Shown here one piece after another: positions 7,209-15,686 of a DNA stretch of 32,388 nt (within the stretch, counting starts at the first letter, position 1; each line of letters opens with the position of its first letter). The position numbers were made by a program, and so were the translations under genes. This stretch comes from a virus. Under the pieces are notes generated by a model, which saw nothing but the letters and a program-made list of their open reading frames with translations, made no database searches and had not been told where the DNA came from. The stretch spans positions 1-32,388 of the IMG/VR virus record IMGVR_UViG_3300006921_000071; one strand, given 5' to 3'.

Positions 7209-7677
7209 CGGTTCCTCCTAAACGTGCGTTTAATAAAAAGACAGCTTGTTTAAAATCCATAGCGTCTTCTAAAAATGTTTGTTTGGTATATTCGTTTACT
7301 TTGCCAAAGTTATAGCTCACTTGAACTACTTTATCTTCGCAACCTGCTAATACATACACGGACACCTGGTGATCTCGACGGTCTGTAAGCCAAATTTCTT
7401 GTTGTTTAGATAAGCCAAAGTTTATTTTAGACGTGTCTCTTGCTGGCAGCTTGGGTTTGTACTTGTATTCTACAAAGCACATTCCAGCAGGACCACTGTA
7501 GTAAACGTCAGGCACACCCCCGTGATAAGGGTCGTTAATCTTCCACTTATAAATATTAGTAGAGAGCGCTTTGTTTACTTTATTAATAAAGCCTGTTTCA
7601 TTCACAGGCTCAGCATAGCATAAAAAATACATACACGCCGCGACAGTATATGTCGCAGCATGTACGCACACAGTCAT
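7201..7677 (-). CDS. PD-(D/E)XK nuclease-like phage protein
   Basis: The 158-residue protein contains GGVPDVYYSGPAGMCFVEYKY, which reads as the PD...(D/E)xK catalytic pattern (Asp in VPDVYY, then EYK). LSKQQEIWL and VYVLAG follow, as in VRR-NUC/phage endonuclease-like folds. The annotated ATG directly follows the upstream TAA and has GGAG 5 nt upstream. Its first 25 residues (Ala/Cys/Tyr-rich) look atypical, so an internal start near the VNETGFINKV segment is possible. Likely substrates are branched or single-stranded DNA during replication or recombination, inferred from family and operon context. Confidence 0.65.
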   Translation of the reverse strand: MTVCVHAATYTVAACMYFLCYAEPVNETGFINKVNKALSTNIYKWKINDPYHGGVPDVYYSGPAGMCFVEYKYKPKLPARDTSKINFGLSKQQEIWLTDRRDHQVSVYVLAGCEDKVVQVSYNFGKVNEYTKQTFLEDAMDFKQAVFLLNARLGGTDG

Positions 7678-8364
7678 TTAGGCTCCTGTGTTACCTGATA
7701 CACCCTTGTAGACTTTCTTAGCTATTTCGTAGTCATCATCTGTAACCCAACCTTCTTTCATAACACTGAGGTTTTGAAATGGTTGTCCAGCCCTATTTTG
7801 GGTTTTTACAGAAGAGACTTTCCACAACGTAGAAAATCTGTCGCCGCCAAGCTGAGCAATCTGCGTGTTCCATTCACGAGATACTCTTAACTTAGAAGAT
7901 GCAAAGTCCATTAAAAATGGTGTTGATTCCATTTCTCCTGTTGTTGCATCTTTGCGAATCAATAAGTGAGACTGAGTTTGGATTATTTCGTAATCATTGG
8001 GGCTACCGTCTTGGTTCCCAATCATTTCATCCGCATCAGCTCTTGACGCACAACTAGCTACAAGGCCACCACCTTTCTCACGTTTTCTCCAAACGACAAA
8101 GTCTTCAGTAAAATGTACGTTAATAACGTATATTTCTGTACCGTAGATTTCGTTGGTTACCGTGTTTAACAAATCACCAGGCTTAGCTCCTTCAACGTAT
8201 GCGTCGTGACTTTCGTCAACTTCGCTATTCATTTGTTGAAGTAGTTTTACCCTGGGGGTTTGTAGGTGTTGGGTGGAAACATTTTCGTTTCCAAGGCCCG
8301 CAGACTCTTTAACATGCGCAGGCACGTTAGCAGAGACTAGGGATACAGCTTTTGATTCAGCCAT
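7678..8364 (-). CDS. Conserved phage replication-region protein (possible ssDNA-binding/recombination accessory)
   Basis: The 228-residue protein starts with a flexible Ser/Ala-rich N-terminus. Conserved-looking blocks follow: TPRVKLLQQMNSEVD, VEGAKPGDLLNTVTNEIYG, VHFTEDFVVWRKREKGGGL and a C-terminal VTDDDYEIAKKVY. Proteins of this form sit in replication operons of marine podoviruses and siphoviruses, usually without a function. The acidic end and aromatic-rich beta core are compatible with single-stranded DNA binding, but that is a guess from context. A clear AAGGAAGG precedes the ATG. Confidence 0.55.
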   Translation of the reverse strand: MAESKAVSLVSANVPAHVKESAGLGNENVSTQHLQTPRVKLLQQMNSEVDESHDAYVEGAKPGDLLNTVTNEIYGTEIYVINVHFTEDFVVWRKREKGGGLVASCASRADADEMIGNQDGSPNDYEIIQTQSHLLIRKDATTGEMESTPFLMDFASSKLRVSREWNTQIAQLGGDRFSTLWKVSSVKTQNRAGQPFQNLSVMKEGWVTDDDYEIAKKVYKGVSGNTGA

Positions 8365-8394
8365 CGTTCACCTTCCTTCTTTCATGGTTAATGT

Positions 8395-8772
8395 TCACTT
8401 ACTGCGATAGTTAATCTTAGTAAGCTCCGTAGACTTAACTCCTGGAACAGAACCGTCCAGTTGTAAAGCCTCTCTAAATGAAGTAGCCGACATACGTTTT
8501 TGCAATAACTCAAACCGACCAGTGTCGATTATGTGTTTATGCAATACGTCCCAGTCTTCTACAGTAGGTACAACATCTATTTTTTTAGAAATTGTACATA
8601 CATCACTCGCAATCTGGTCGAGACCTTGCTCTTCCATTTTGTAAATGATTTCACTATCGAGATCGTTTTGACGTAACTTAAGGACCTTCTCCTGTTCTTG
8701 TAAAGATTTAATGTCTTTACGTACAGATGACAGCTCATCCATAAGTTGGTTCAAATTCTTTTTTTCTTCCAT
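8395..8772 (-). CDS. Coiled-coil phage protein of unknown function
   Basis: The 125-residue protein has an N-terminal coiled coil (about residues 3-48, heptads in MDELSSVRKDIKSLQEQE). A C-terminal region contains VPTVEDWDVLHKHI, FELLQKRMSATSFREAL and VPGVKSTELTKINYR. Similar proteins recur beside helicase and recombination genes of phages, and the coiled coil recalls Gp157-type recombination accessories, but homology is not proven. The ribosome binding site is unusual: AGGAG is the loop of a perfect 7-bp hairpin abutting the start codon (8773-8791), which also overlaps the stop of the upstream helicase gene. Confidence 0.6.
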   Translation of the reverse strand: MEEKKNLNQLMDELSSVRKDIKSLQEQEKVLKLRQNDLDSEIIYKMEEQGLDQIASDVCTISKKIDVVPTVEDWDVLHKHIIDTGRFELLQKRMSATSFREALQLDGSVPGVKSTELTKINYRSK

Positions 8773-8791
8773 AACAATTCTCCTAATTGTT
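8773..8791 (-). promoter_or_regulatory. RBS hairpin: AGGAG in the loop of a 7-bp stem
   Basis: On the minus strand AACAATT-AGGAG-AATTGTT forms a perfect 7-bp stem with the Shine-Dalgarno as a 5-nt loop. The 3' arm is immediately followed by the ATG at 8772. The stop codon of the upstream helicase (8783-8785) lies inside it. The same architecture recurs at 16675-16691, 19811-19827 and 32352-32370 with different stems. Confidence 0.75.
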
Positions 8792-10129
8792 TAATTTATT
8801 TAAAATGTGGAGAAGATTCTCCATCTTGCCTAATTTCCCATTAAGCTTTTCATACACTGTTTCTTCCCAGGTATTACGTGCTGCAATGAGGATAGTCTCA
8901 GTTTTACTAGTTTGACCTGACCTATGTATACGTCGGTTAAACTGCTGAAAATGTTCTGCATTGTAAGTGGGACTACACCAAATGCAGGTTGTAGCTTTAG
9001 TTAGTGTAAGACCATGACTCGCAGATTGAGGATGAGCAAACAATACTTTTATCTGCCCGGCCTGAAATCTTTGTACGATATCAACACGTTTTTGTGGGTT
9101 AGTTTCACCATCAATAATTTCGTACGTATAGCCACGTTTGTCAGCTAATGCAGTCAAAGCATTACGTTCATGACGCCAATTGAATGCAACAAGACTGTGT
9201 TTGCGTACTTCTAATAGATCCATAATCATGTCGTAACGTTGCTGGTGAATGTATTTAGCATCACCTTGCTCGTCATACACAGCTCCAGAAACTAATTGCA
9301 GTAATTTTTTAACACGAGCGCCAGCGTTAACTGCGTTAATAGTCCCTTGTTTTGTGTACAAGACAGACTCTTCAGAGAGCGTTTTGTACATCTTTTGCAC
9401 AGCGGGTGTTAGATCTGTATGCATTACACGAGTTACGTTATCTGGTAAATCAATGCAATCTTCTAAAGCATAACGAATATTAATATCGTTTAGTTGGTGT
9501 GCTACTGTTTCTTCAATACCTGGTTTGTCTATCCATTCATTAGCAAAGCCATTGAACTTAGGAGTACATACTTGGTTACGAAAACTGTAGTAGCGAGTGC
9601 CTAAACGTTGCCCGTCATCTACACAAAGTGTTGGGTGCCAGACATCTATAATGCTATTAGTATTAGGAGTACCAGACATAAACACCCTGGTATCAAACTG
9701 TGACACAATCTTTCTAAGGTTTTTGGATCGTTTAGAATCTTTGTTCTTAAAGGCTGTGAATTCGTCAACCACCAACGTATTGAATCGGTCAAGTAACGAT
9801 GGATCTTTTGATAGGTAGTTAACAGCTTCGAAATTAGTAATGACCATGTCAAGTTCTTGGTCAGCGAATATTTTCTGGCGGTTCTTAGCATAAGCTACTC
9901 CGTAATTAAGGTTGGGTTGAAACTTTTTAATATCATCTACCCAAGCAGCTTCTAAGATAGATAGCGGTGCTATGACTAAGGTCACACTTTTAGTTTGCAC
10001 TAAAGCGTCTAACACAGAACGTGTTTTACCTGTGCCAGGGTCCGATGTAATAAGACATCGAGGGTTGTTTAGAATAAAGTTTGTGGTATCAGTTTGATGC
10101 GCATAGGCGGGCGGTGAATCTAATTTCAT
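8783..10129 (-). CDS. SNF2/SF2-type DNA helicase
   Basis: The 448-residue protein carries the full set of superfamily 2 motifs. Motif I is SDPGTGKT (about 29-36), motif Ia VIAPLSIL, motif II VDEF (121-124), motif III SGTP (152-155), and motif VI QQFNRRIHRSGQ near residue 400, preceded by the motif V region (SASHGLTLTKA). The R-I-H-R-x-G-Q form is typical of SNF2-like remodelling translocases, and phage relatives act in replication or recombination as ATP-dependent DNA translocases. It lies in the replication operon. Its ribosome binding site is CAGGA within a set of direct repeats at 10131-10192. Confidence 0.88.
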   Translation of the reverse strand: MKLDSPPAYAHQTDTTNFILNNPRCLITSDPGTGKTRSVLDALVQTKSVTLVIAPLSILEAAWVDDIKKFQPNLNYGVAYAKNRQKIFADQELDMVITNFEAVNYLSKDPSLLDRFNTLVVDEFTAFKNKDSKRSKNLRKIVSQFDTRVFMSGTPNTNSIIDVWHPTLCVDDGQRLGTRYYSFRNQVCTPKFNGFANEWIDKPGIEETVAHQLNDINIRYALEDCIDLPDNVTRVMHTDLTPAVQKMYKTLSEESVLYTKQGTINAVNAGARVKKLLQLVSGAVYDEQGDAKYIHQQRYDMIMDLLEVRKHSLVAFNWRHERNALTALADKRGYTYEIIDGETNPQKRVDIVQRFQAGQIKVLFAHPQSASHGLTLTKATTCIWCSPTYNAEHFQQFNRRIHRSGQTSKTETILIAARNTWEETVYEKLNGKLGKMENLLHILNKLNN

Positions 10130-10130
10130 A

Positions 10131-10192
10131 TTTAATCCTGTATTTATTATTTAATTCTGTATTTAATTCTGTATTTATCATTTAATTATACT
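10131..10192. repeat. Four short AT-rich direct repeats between nuclease and helicase genes
   Basis: TTTAATYCTGTA occurs at 10131-10142, 10150-10161 and 10162-10173, with a degenerate fourth copy (TTTAATTATACT) at 10181-10192. Steps are 19, 12 and 19 nt. On the transcribed strand the copies read TACAGRATTAAA, and the one next to the helicase start supplies its Shine-Dalgarno (CAGGA). This is the only real gap inside the otherwise packed replication operon. It could be an operator, a small iteron set or a translational control site. Confidence 0.7.
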
Positions 10193-10948
10193 TTATTTAA
10201 TAGCGTGCTGACAAGCTGGGTACTCTCCTTCTTTATAAGAACACCACTTACAATTGTAATTGGAAGGGTTAGGAGGAAACTTAGTAGCAGTAGTCATAGC
10301 TACAGCTCGCTGATGGAGTTTAGGCATAAACAACATCGCTTCATCTCTAGTATAAGCTTGTACTGTAGTTTCGTTTTGATCTAAATACCACAACTCTGTT
10401 TGTACGTGTTGTAAATCTGGGTATCTAAAAAAACTACCGATTGCATAAGTTAATGCTTGCTGAGCGTGTGCTATCTCATTACCAAACTTTTTACCTGTTT
10501 TGTAATCAATAACGCGTGCTGATGTATCAGTTTCATGGACCATAGCATCTAACTTAATACGTGCCCAGGTCTCTGGTACTAACCAACCACAAGGTTCCCA
10601 ATCAATTGTAAATCCCCAGTCGCCTTCAAGTTCTACTTTAGCTTCTATATATAGCTCTCGTAGTATTTTGAATTGACTCTCGAATTTTTTTAACTCTAAT
10701 GGAAACTCACCTAACGTACCGTTAACATAGTCTTCTGCTTTTTGGTGTATTTCACTACCACGTGCTGCAGCAGGGCCAAAGTTTTCTTGTATGCGTTTAA
10801 CTTTAGAGATGTAACTACGATAAGCGCAGCTCTCAAATGTTTTTAAAGTCGAGTGTGACCAGGCTGGTATGAGTCCCAACTCTTTTGGGGCGTCCGTTGC
10901 TATTACGTTCTCTAGATCTGGACGCTTGTCTTGTACAAGCTTTGACAT
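10193..10948 (-). CDS. Cas4/RecB-like PD-(D/E)XK exonuclease with probable Fe-S cysteines
   Basis: The 251-residue protein fits the PD-(D/E)XK nuclease family of phage RecB/Cas4-like exonucleases. WSHSTLKTFESCAYRSYI lies near the N-terminus, an ARGSEIHQKAEDYV helix follows, then a catalytic segment with LDAMV and VIDYKTGKKF (Asp and D-x-K), and a QALTYAIG helix. Four cysteines (C41 early, then CKWC and a final C in PACQHAI) are arranged as in the Fe-S cluster of Cas4 and AddB. The likely role is 5'-3' DNA end processing in recombination or replication. It starts 3 nt after the primase stop without a clear Shine-Dalgarno. Confidence 0.82.
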   Translation of the reverse strand: MSKLVQDKRPDLENVIATDAPKELGLIPAWSHSTLKTFESCAYRSYISKVKRIQENFGPAAARGSEIHQKAEDYVNGTLGEFPLELKKFESQFKILRELYIEAKVELEGDWGFTIDWEPCGWLVPETWARIKLDAMVHETDTSARVIDYKTGKKFGNEIAHAQQALTYAIGSFFRYPDLQHVQTELWYLDQNETTVQAYTRDEAMLFMPKLHQRAVAMTTATKFPPNPSNYNCKWCSYKEGEYPACQHAIK

Positions 10949-10951
10949 AGT

Positions 10952-13432
10952 TTAATGTGTAGCCATATTCCTAGTAAGTTCCATGTCTTTCTTGTCAAAA
11001 TGTTCTTCAAGTAAAGACTCTTTTACCTCTTTATCTAAGACCCAAGTGATTAATATACCTCTTGGAGCTGACTTGTTTTCACCTTCACCCATTCTTTTAC
11101 GGGTTGTTGCGATACTTAATCGGCTCATAGCCTTAGTAAAGTCTCTTGTAGATAACACTTTTTTGTTATCTGTTAATACATCATACACGACTTTCATGTG
11201 TTGCATAGGAATTATAAGTTCTTGACCTGACGCTGCAATCCAATTCTTTATGTAGCGTTGTGCTGTACTTATTCCCCCGGCGTCAAATGTGTTTGTAAGC
11301 GGTATATCTAAAATCTCTACAAAGTATTCTAAATTGTTGAGTTTTATAGCGTTTGCAAATTCTTCTAGTACTGACATGCTGACTAACTTCATGTCTCGTT
11401 TAGCATCATTATCTAATGCTGTGTGAGCCATACGTTCATCAACTTGAAACTTTTCTAGTAAACCAGAAAACATGTACAGTTCTTTATCGAGATCTTCCAG
11501 TCGTGTAAGTAACTCAGGGAATGTTTTATCTAACTTACGTTCTTGCCTGGGAGCTACGTTGTAACGTCTGTCGCCATCTTCTATTTTGACCGCGTCAGCT
11601 CTGTTAGTAAGAAATAAGAAATTACAAAAACTAGGTAGCTCTACTTGGTTAGCACGCATAGCACGTACTGTTAATGTTGGTTCTGTAATTTGATGTTTTA
11701 ACTTGTCTGCCATACGTCCTATGTTACCTGAGTCTCCCATTCGGAATTCATCAACTACTAAAAACAAGGCCATACGCATGTATAAATTAAATTGTTCTTC
11801 TATATTTTCTAATGAACGCATAGGAACTTGTGCATCACCAAACAAAGGTTTTAGTATTTTATGTACAAACAAACCTTTACCCGTGCCCGGTACACCTGTA
11901 AGTATCCATGCAGTCATAGTTTTTTGTTTTTTCTGATATATGTATGCAAGCCAGTTAACAAAGTGTTCTGTTTCTGTTACACCACCGCCGAGAATCTGTT
12001 GAATAAGCTTGTACGTTAGAGGTACATACTTTTTAAAATTCTCTGACTCTCCATACTTTACCTCTGGTAAATCTTGCTCTGCAGCTAACATGTATTGTGT
12101 TTTTCTAAACAAGTTTACATAGTACGGAGCTTTCTCCATCTCTATACCTTTACCTGATGCTGGATCAAACACTACTTGTGCGTCCGGAACAAAGTCTGGC
12201 ATAGGACGATTGTGGGTACGCATAAACCCTTCGAGAGATCCTTTTTGTGTAGGTGTAAGTGGAAAGTCATCAGTAAACTGCTGCTTGCCTTTATCAAACA
12301 CACCGTTGTAAAAAGTATCTGTGTAGTAATCTCTAAGAACTACTGGTCTTGCGTCTTTTCCGCCTTCCATTGCTTCAGCAAACGTATCGAATACGCTTTT
12401 GTAGAAGTCTGGATCTGCTTTCTGTATTTCAAATACAGGCTCACCTTTAAAATTGTACATATAGTGAGGGTTGGATAAAATAAAATAATAGGCACCGCTA
12501 TCTCCTCCGTTTATATTGCAGTTAACATAAGGTTCACTAACCCTGCAAACTTCAATAGTCATTCTGTCAGGGTTCTGTAGAACTTCTTGAGACTCGCCTC
12601 CTATATTAACTGTAGTAACACGTTCGGCTTTCTTAGTAAGTCCTGCTTTTTTTCGTAAACCATCTTTTATTTGTACACCTAAATTGTGTACTTTCTCAGG
12701 ATTAACATCCTTGAGTAATGGAACTATGTCCACGGTCGGTTGACCACGAGTAATACATACAAACCTGTCTCCCGAGATTGGGTCTTGTATACCCACAAAC
12801 TTAGGTGGCGCTATGTAAATTAACTTTGAGTTATCAGCAAGACTGACATCTAAAGGAAATGCTAAACTCTGACCGTTGGCTGAAAGATTTAATTGATTAG
12901 CAAGAAAATCTATTTCGTAATTTAAAGTCCTAAACCATTCTTTTAATACTTTTGGGTACACAGGGTATTTAAGTAAAAAGAATAAATGCATAGAAACTTT
13001 GTTACCTTTTAAGCCCAGGGACGCAGATGCTTGTGCAATGTAACTTACATCCTGAAACTCCGGGGGCAGATATGTAACGAACTGCTCAGCAATAGTTTGT
13101 ATATCAAACTCGCTAAGTGTTGATTTAGTAGATGATATTGGAAATTCAATGCCATCTAAATCTAATACTAACAAATCTGTTTGAGCAGCTCTGTCTGTGA
13201 GCATTGCTCTTGATTCGTTTTTTAACTTACGTTTAAGAAGCCCTTTGTGTAACGCGGCTCCTTGTTTTGAATATTGTTTTAATAAATCAAAGAACTCTTG
13301 AAATCCTTCTTCTGTTTTATCAAACTTGTGGTGATGTGATGTAAACTTTTTTACTAGTGGGTAAGGTTTTTTACCTTCTAACGATATCTCTTTGACTAAT
13401 CGTTGTTTAGCCTTAAGAAAAACAACTTCCAT
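10952..13432 (-). CDS. Primase-helicase (AEP-like N-terminus, SF3/D5-like helicase C-terminus)
   Basis: The 826-residue protein joins two activities. The N-terminal third contains DLLVLDLDGIEFP (DLDG at 91-94) and a KVSMHLFFLLKYP segment, resembling the metal-binding and nucleotide-binding motifs of archaeo-eukaryotic primase/PrimPol domains. The C-terminal half has Walker A GVPGTGKG (513-520), Walker B LFLVVDEF (557-564) and a later NFLFLTNRADAVKIEDGDRR sensor/arginine region typical of D5/P4-type SF3 helicases. It would open and prime the replication fork for the phage polymerase. A GAGGGAG ribosome binding site lies upstream of ATG 13432. Confidence 0.85.
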   Translation of the reverse strand: MEVVFLKAKQRLVKEISLEGKKPYPLVKKFTSHHHKFDKTEEGFQEFFDLLKQYSKQGAALHKGLLKRKLKNESRAMLTDRAAQTDLLVLDLDGIEFPISSTKSTLSEFDIQTIAEQFVTYLPPEFQDVSYIAQASASLGLKGNKVSMHLFFLLKYPVYPKVLKEWFRTLNYEIDFLANQLNLSANGQSLAFPLDVSLADNSKLIYIAPPKFVGIQDPISGDRFVCITRGQPTVDIVPLLKDVNPEKVHNLGVQIKDGLRKKAGLTKKAERVTTVNIGGESQEVLQNPDRMTIEVCRVSEPYVNCNINGGDSGAYYFILSNPHYMYNFKGEPVFEIQKADPDFYKSVFDTFAEAMEGGKDARPVVLRDYYTDTFYNGVFDKGKQQFTDDFPLTPTQKGSLEGFMRTHNRPMPDFVPDAQVVFDPASGKGIEMEKAPYYVNLFRKTQYMLAAEQDLPEVKYGESENFKKYVPLTYKLIQQILGGGVTETEHFVNWLAYIYQKKQKTMTAWILTGVPGTGKGLFVHKILKPLFGDAQVPMRSLENIEEQFNLYMRMALFLVVDEFRMGDSGNIGRMADKLKHQITEPTLTVRAMRANQVELPSFCNFLFLTNRADAVKIEDGDRRYNVAPRQERKLDKTFPELLTRLEDLDKELYMFSGLLEKFQVDERMAHTALDNDAKRDMKLVSMSVLEEFANAIKLNNLEYFVEILDIPLTNTFDAGGISTAQRYIKNWIAASGQELIIPMQHMKVVYDVLTDNKKVLSTRDFTKAMSRLSIATTRKRMGEGENKSAPRGILITWVLDKEVKESLLEEHFDKKDMELTRNMATH

Positions 13433-13447
13433 AATTTAACTCCCTCT

Positions 13448-13633
13448 TCATTTATTCTTTTCATAAACTTCCTTTCGGTCGATCCTAATATTAGTGTCAG
13501 CTTCAAAAGCTAACTTAACCTGTTTAATGCCAAGAGAGGTAACAACAATCTCACACAAGATAACGTCTGGTGCGTCTTTATCATAGATAACTATGCACTC
13601 CTGTTTCTTTCTCGTTAGTATAAGATTGCTCAT
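13448..13633 (-). CDS. csrA: CsrA/RsmA-family RNA-binding translational regulator
   Basis: The 61-residue protein aligns along its whole length with bacterial CsrA. NLILTRKKQECIVI matches the first strand (LILTRRxGExxxI), including the RNA-binding Leu and Arg. VTSLGIKQVKLAFEA matches VLGVKGNQVRIGVNA, and IRIDRKEVYEK matches VxVHREEIYxR, including the second RNA-binding Arg. CsrA dimers bind GGA motifs in hairpin loops, usually over a ribosome binding site, to repress or stabilise mRNA. The gene directly follows the polymerase stop with no spacer and no Shine-Dalgarno. A five-residue insertion (KDAPD region) follows strand 1. Confidence 0.88.
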   Translation of the reverse strand: MSNLILTRKKQECIVIYDKDAPDVILCEIVVTSLGIKQVKLAFEADTNIRIDRKEVYEKNK

Positions 13634-15442
13634 TTATTTGTCATAGACTTCGCTATAACCTCCTTCAGCATCTAACGGTAACTTCTCACACCATTCTGGT
13701 GGACTTTTCATTATAGCCATAATTTTGTCTAACGTCACTTCTGCGTCTTGCTTAGACCCTGAGCATATAATTTCATCATGAACTGTAAGTACAACATCCA
13801 GCTCTGGTAATTCTTTTTTGATTGTAAGCATTTGATTTGTAATAACTATACGAGCTAAAGCCTGAATAATGTTCTCACAAAGTCTAGGACCGTGAGTACG
13901 TATAGGGGCTTTGTTAAAGCTTGAGTGGTACAAAAACTCTCCAGCTGCGTATTGTAAGTGCGGATATTTTAAGAACATTTTGTTTGGCAGCTGAATGGCG
14001 TTGTTTGATACAGTCAAAGGGCCGTACGTATTACCATACTGAGCACGATCAATCATGCCGTATAGAAAACTTTTACATACATTCCATAGCCTGGGAATGC
14101 TTGGATACATACCTCGGTACTGAGAAACAATACCTTGAGCTGTAGCTAACGTTACGTCTACAGATGGTGATCCTTGAGTAAGTGTTGCTTGATATCGTTC
14201 TGCACCCATACCATAACCTAAACCTAAGATAGCTGTTTTACCTACATATCTTTCTAGTTTGTTAGCTTTGGTAATAGGTCTACCATATATCTCAGAAGCA
14301 AAAATACTGTACACATCTTCGCCTGCTGCAAAAGCTTCTAGTAATGGTTCTTCGTTGGCTAACCACGCAAGCATTCTCGCTTCGATGTTTGATAAGTCAG
14401 CTACGTACAAATAGTTACCGTCGGGAGCTGTAAGTGCACTACGTAACTTAGATCCTCGTGGCAGGTTTTGTAAGTTTATTTTTTCTGAACCACCAAATCT
14501 ACCAGTGTGGGCTGCGTAATAACGTAATGGAACTGAGAAAGTACCGTCTGGGTTAACTGCAGACAAAAATCGTTCAGCTCTAGTTTCTTCTATACGAGAC
14601 TTAACAGCTTCACGTGCATCCCAGATATGTTTGTACTCGGGATACATAGCCTGCATTTGAATGTACGCAGCATCAGATTTACTGAACGCTGGTATCATTT
14701 CACCTGTGCGTGGACTTTTCTTAGTTGGCACAGTTATACCCAGGGACTCTATGTGTGCAGCAAACTTTGGCTGAGAAGCGAGTGTTTCACGTGTTGTCCC
14801 ACTGTCTTCTATGTGTTGTGCTGTTTCAGCAGCTATTTGTTCTTTGTGCTGTATCACAAGTTCACGGTCGAGTGTAATTTTAGGCTCTACAAACATACGA
14901 ACTGTCAGGTCAATCAGGTCAAGTTCACTTTGTGGATACCCAATGGCCATCTTCTCAAAGATTTCGTACGTTAGATCTACGTCTTGTATGCAATAACCAG
15001 CAATTGTAGTTTCTAATTGAGGGTCAAGGTCACGTATACCTTTGGCATTGACAAGTTCTTCTCCTTTACGCATCGACTTGTCATCTGGAAACAAACGTTC
15101 TGCTACATTTTTAAGTGCTGCAGATTCGTTTGGGTACAACCCACGGCTCATTGCAGCTGTATCGTAGTAATACTTTGGATAGACCTGGTAAACTTGTGTA
15201 AGTATATAAGCATCAAATAGTGTGTTGTGACATACAACCGCGAGATCTTCCCAATTGTATTGTGCAAATAGCTCTGGTATTTCATCTTCGTTATACCATT
15301 CAGTTTCGCCATCCTCGTTCCATTTAACGCCTACACCCCACACTTTAAACTCCGGGGAGTGTACATACTCTGCTGTGGTCATCTTTGTAAGCGAATAGCC
15401 TACGTCATAAAATGTTTCAAAATCTAAATATAATTTGTTCAT
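13634..15442 (-). CDS. polA: Family A DNA polymerase with 3'-5' exonuclease domain
   Basis: The 602-residue replicative polymerase has exonuclease motifs LDFETF (D7, E9), VCHNTLFDAYI (about 70-80) and a YCIQDVDLTYE segment (150-160). Polymerase motif A is DLSNIEARMLAW (D349), motif B is R398-x3-K402-x3-L406-x3-Y410-G, and motif C is VHDE (554-557). Motif B alignment puts Leu at the position equivalent to E. coli Pol I Phe762. In viral surveys Leu at this site has been associated with slower or temperate lifestyles, unlike Tyr/Phe. There is no insertion domain. The start ATG overlaps the previous stop as ATGA, indicating coupling. Confidence 0.93.
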   Translation of the reverse strand: MNKLYLDFETFYDVGYSLTKMTTAEYVHSPEFKVWGVGVKWNEDGETEWYNEDEIPELFAQYNWEDLAVVCHNTLFDAYILTQVYQVYPKYYYDTAAMSRGLYPNESAALKNVAERLFPDDKSMRKGEELVNAKGIRDLDPQLETTIAGYCIQDVDLTYEIFEKMAIGYPQSELDLIDLTVRMFVEPKITLDRELVIQHKEQIAAETAQHIEDSGTTRETLASQPKFAAHIESLGITVPTKKSPRTGEMIPAFSKSDAAYIQMQAMYPEYKHIWDAREAVKSRIEETRAERFLSAVNPDGTFSVPLRYYAAHTGRFGGSEKINLQNLPRGSKLRSALTAPDGNYLYVADLSNIEARMLAWLANEEPLLEAFAAGEDVYSIFASEIYGRPITKANKLERYVGKTAILGLGYGMGAERYQATLTQGSPSVDVTLATAQGIVSQYRGMYPSIPRLWNVCKSFLYGMIDRAQYGNTYGPLTVSNNAIQLPNKMFLKYPHLQYAAGEFLYHSSFNKAPIRTHGPRLCENIIQALARIVITNQMLTIKKELPELDVVLTVHDEIICSGSKQDAEVTLDKIMAIMKSPPEWCEKLPLDAEGGYSEVYDK

Positions 15443-15642
15443 GTTTTTTTCTTCTTGGTTAGTTTACACCAGTGTTCATAGTCTCCTTTTTTAGCTCGCT
15501 CCCAACCGATTCGCTTACTGTGAATCATGTTGAAAGCTGTACCCATAGGTACATACTTGAATTCTATATGGGGGGCATCTACGTCGTGGTACGTATACGG
15601 GTGCTTGTTGTTACGTTTAACGTAAACATAGGTCGCCATCAA
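15439..15642 (-). CDS. Small hypothetical protein at head of replication operon
   Basis: The 67-residue basic protein begins MMATYVYVKRNN and contains aromatic-rich segments (YTYHDVDAPHIEFKYVP, GWERAKKGDYEHW) with a Lys-rich C-terminus. No family is recognised. It is the first gene of the leftward replication operon and overlaps the polymerase gene by 4 nt (ATGA). AAGGAG lies upstream, flanked by a short ATA/TAT stem, so it may be a weak member of the hairpin-RBS group. A small DNA-binding or regulatory role is possible but unsupported. Confidence 0.6.
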   Translation of the reverse strand: MMATYVYVKRNNKHPYTYHDVDAPHIEFKYVPMGTAFNMIHSKRIGWERAKKGDYEHWCKLTKKKKT

Positions 15643-15658
15643 TACTCCTTATCTTGGC

Positions 15659-15686
15659 TTGACTTTTCGGAAAAACCGCTTATGTT
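15659..15686 (+). promoter_or_regulatory. Candidate sigma70-type promoter for the isolated plus-strand gene
   Basis: TTGACT at 15659-15664 and TATGTT at 15681-15686 are separated by 16 nt, in the gap between the leftward replication operon and the rightward gene at 15746. The decamer CTTGACTTTT (15658-15667) also occurs at 24228-24237 in the other divergent gap. The -10 match is only 4 of 6, so this is tentative. Confidence 0.4.
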
